Below, piece after piece: positions 61,348 through 64,000 of a DNA stretch of 64,000 bases (positions within the stretch are counted from its first letter, which is position 1; each line of letters opens with the position of its first letter). Made by a program: the position numbers and the translations under genes. Location: contig NZ_CP097320.1 in the NCBI RefSeq assembly GCF_023515995.1, forward strand, positions 2,294,001 through 2,358,000, read 5' to 3'. This DNA is from Candidatus Mycobacterium methanotrophicum. GTDB lineage: Bacteria; Actinomycetota; Actinomycetes; Mycobacteriales; Mycobacteriaceae. The notes below the pieces were generated by a model. It was not told the DNA's origin, ran no database searches, and saw nothing but the letters and a program-made list of their open reading frames with translations.

Positions 61348-61696
61348 AGGTTTCTCCTCTCGGCCCGCAACGGCTTTGGAAATAGGATGCGCCGCGACAG
61401 CCTGGGATGTATACCCGTCGTTATGTCGCCGCCGTGGTTTGCCGCCATCCGCCAAACGGGGAGCGGCCAGACCAGTTCATCTGCCTTTATTTCCGCTAGT
61501 GCGATTTGCGGTGTCCACATCACTCGATGAATCGCCGCATTTGCGCAGCTAGAACCGTTGCAGCTGCGACGGACGCCACCGGGTTGCGGGGAGCATCCCG
61601 CTCGGTAAGCCGCGGCAATAACCACGGCCGCCTCGTGGTTCATACTGGATGCAACACTTGAGCGCTTCAGGTGGATCTTCTGACAAGGTGGCAGCG
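61348..61696. other. divergent region upstream of ribBA
   Basis: These 349 bases lie between the secreted-protein gene (minus) and ribBA (plus). No FMN-riboswitch (RFN) consensus is recognisable and no gene is supported. Promoters for both genes are expected here. Confidence 0.45.
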
Positions 61697-62974
61697 ATGA
61701 CGAGGTTGGACTCCGTCGAGCGTGCGGTTGCCGACATCGCCGCCGGCAAGGCTGTCGTCGTGATCGACGACGAGGACCGGGAAAACGAGGGCGACCTCAT
61801 CTTCGCGGCCGAAAAGGCCACCCCTGAACTGGTGGCGTTCATGGTGCGCTACACGTCGGGGTATTTGTGCGTGCCGTTGGACGGTGCGATCTGCGACCGA
61901 CTGGGTCTGTTGCCGATGTATGCGATCAATCAGGACAAGCACGGTACCGCTTACACCGTGACAGTGGACGCGAAAAACGATGTGGGAACCGGTATTTCGG
62001 CTTCAGACCGGGCTACTACGATGCGGTTGCTTGCTAATCCGGGCAGTGCTGCGCATGACTTCACCAGACCCGGGCACGTAGTTCCACTGCGCGCCAAGGA
62101 TGGTGGCGTCTTGCGGCGCCCCGGCCATACCGAAGCCGCGGTCGACTTGGCCCGGATGGCGGGCTTGTCGCCCGCCGGCGCAATCTGCGAAATCGTCAGC
62201 CAGAAGGACGAGGGCGCGATGGCGCAGACGGACGAGCTGCGGGTCTTCGCCGACGACCACAACCTGGCGCTCATCGCCATCGCCGACTTGATCGAGCATC
62301 GCCGCAGACACGAGAAGCACGTCGAGCGCATCGCCGAGGCCCGGATCCCGACCCGGCACGGCGAATTCCGGACGGTTGGCTACACCAGCATCTACGAAGA
62401 CGTCGAGCACGTGGCTCTGGTCAGGGGTGAGATCGCAGGGCCCAACTACGACGGCGACGACGTGCTGGTCCGGGTGCACTCCGAATGCCTGACCGGGGAC
62501 GTGTTCGGATCACGTCGCTGTGACTGTGGGCCGCAGCTGGATGCCGCGATGGCGATGGTTGCTCGCGAAGGCCGCGGCGTGGTGCTCTACATGCGCGGCC
62601 ACGAGGGTCGTGGCATCGGTCTGATGCACAAACTTCAGGCCTATCAGCTGCAGGACGCCGGCCACGACACCGTGGACGCCAACCTCAAGCTCGGGTTGCC
62701 CGCGGACGCAAGGGATTACGGCATCGGTGCGCAAATTCTGGTTGATCTCGGGGTTCGTTCGATGCGGCTGCTGACCAACAATCCCGCCAAACGGGTCGGG
62801 CTGGACGGGTACGGACTGCACATCATGGAGCGGGTGCCCCTGCCGGTACGGGCGAACGCGGACAACATCCGATATCTGATGACCAAACGCGACCGGATGG
62901 GCCACGACCTGGTCGGGCTCGACGACTACAACGAATCCGGGTATCTGCGCGGCGAATTCGGGGGAGCTTTGTGA
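61697..62974 (+). CDS. ribBA: bifunctional DHBP synthase / GTP cyclohydrolase II
   Basis: The N-terminal ~200 residues make 3,4-dihydroxy-2-butanone-4-phosphate ([48 protein letters not shown]). The C-terminal half is GTP cyclohydrolase II with the zinc cysteines [29 protein letters not shown] and [14 protein letters not shown] at 61697 gives 425 residues, as in M. tuberculosis RibA2. ribH follows after a short repeat. Confidence 0.96.
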   Translation: MTRLDSVERAVADIAAGKAVVVIDDEDRENEGDLIFAAEKATPELVAFMVRYTSGYLCVPLDGAICDRLGLLPMYAINQDKHGTAYTVTVDAKNDVGTGISASDRATTMRLLANPGSAAHDFTRPGHVVPLRAKDGGVLRRPGHTEAAVDLARMAGLSPAGAICEIVSQKDEGAMAQTDELRVFADDHNLALIAIADLIEHRRRHEKHVERIAEARIPTRHGEFRTVGYTSIYEDVEHVALVRGEIAGPNYDGDDVLVRVHSECLTGDVFGSRRCDCGPQLDAAMAMVAREGRGVVLYMRGHEGRGIGLMHKLQAYQLQDAGHDTVDANLKLGLPADARDYGIGAQILVDLGVRSMRLLTNNPAKRVGLDGYGLHIMERVPLPVRANADNIRYLMTKRDRMGHDLVGLDDYNESGYLRGEFGGAL

Positions 62975-62982
62975 GCCGCGCG

Positions 62983-63007
62983 GGCGACGATGCAGAGCGA
63001 AGCGATG
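62983..63007 (+). repeat. 25-bp intergenic repeat, copy 2 (MIRU-like)
   Basis: This is identical to 4521-4545 and again within an operon spacer (ribBA-ribH). The bases after the repeat differ, here forming GGGGGCACCTCCCGC, a possible small hairpin next to the ribH ribosome site. Confidence 0.6.
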
Positions 63008-63008
63008 A

Positions 63009-63997
<989 letters not shown>

Positions 63998-64000
63998 AAT

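Noticed and set aside
61348..61696. FMN riboswitch upstream of ribBA
   Set aside because: No recognisable RFN consensus segments.

Overview
The window is high-G+C actinobacterial DNA and almost certainly comes from a slow-growing Mycobacterium close to the M. kansasii / M. marinum / M. tuberculosis group. The evidence is a PPE protein and a PPE pseudogene, mIHF, the P55-LprG pair, many GTG starts, ATGA-type gene overlaps, and gene order matching M. tuberculosis Rv2540c-Rv2531c, Rv1377c-Rv1393c, Rv1402-Rv1403c and Rv1406-Rv1417. The species cannot be fixed from the sequence alone. I saw no rRNA, tRNA or CRISPR array.

Layout. (1) 0.3-11 kb: an NlpC/P60 lipoprotein, then aroC-aroK-aroB-aroQ (shikimate pathway), a convergent membrane protein, pepQ-efp-nusB, a small membrane protein and a large PLP-dependent decarboxylase. 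(2) 11-14.7 kb: a beta-lactamase-fold hydrolase, a methyltransferase and a PPE protein, all on the minus strand. (3) 15-28 kb: the pyrimidine operon pyrR-pyrB-pyrC-carA-carB-pyrF, with a PyrR-binding hairpin in its leader, then mihF-gmk-rpoZ-coaBC-metK. (4) 28-32 kb: a flavin monooxygenase, a decayed lipase and priA. (5) 53.6-64 kb: fmt-rsmB-rpe-ribD, P55-lprG (minus strand), riboflavin synthase, a secreted protein, ribBA, ribH and a PH-like membrane protein. Together these last genes encode riboflavin synthesis and formyl-Met-tRNA formation.

Between priA and fmt (about 32.1-53.6 kb) lies a mosaic accessory island. Its left edge cuts an Rv1403c-like methyltransferase, of which only the 3' end remains. 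It holds kdpC debris and a divergent DUF4118 (KdpD-like) protein. Next come fragments of at least four transposable elements (IS3, IS5, ISL3 and a DUF6431/HTH/IS3-or-IS481 type), two of which form a 189-bp inverted repeat around the next segment. That segment contains an AT-richer, evidently foreign ATP sulfurylase (sat), a PPE pseudogene and a complete cysH. The island then carries a truncated transhydrogenase beta subunit, a zinc alcohol dehydrogenase and a complete NAD-linked [NiFe] hydrogenase operon hoxFUYH plus its maturation protease. It ends with a second-type enolase, a cysteine/histidine-rich microprotein, a broken DNA ligase, a broken aconitase and a DUF2231 membrane protein.

The island reads as a redox/energy module: H2-NAD(H) exchange (hox), NAD(P)-linked oxidoreduction (adh, pntB remnant) and sulfate activation plus APS reduction (sat, cysH). 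Two DosR-box-like palindromes spaced 22 bp apart sit upstream of cysH and a weaker site lies upstream of the pntB remnant, suggesting hypoxia control. That is inference. Hyp maturation genes for the hydrogenase are not in the window.
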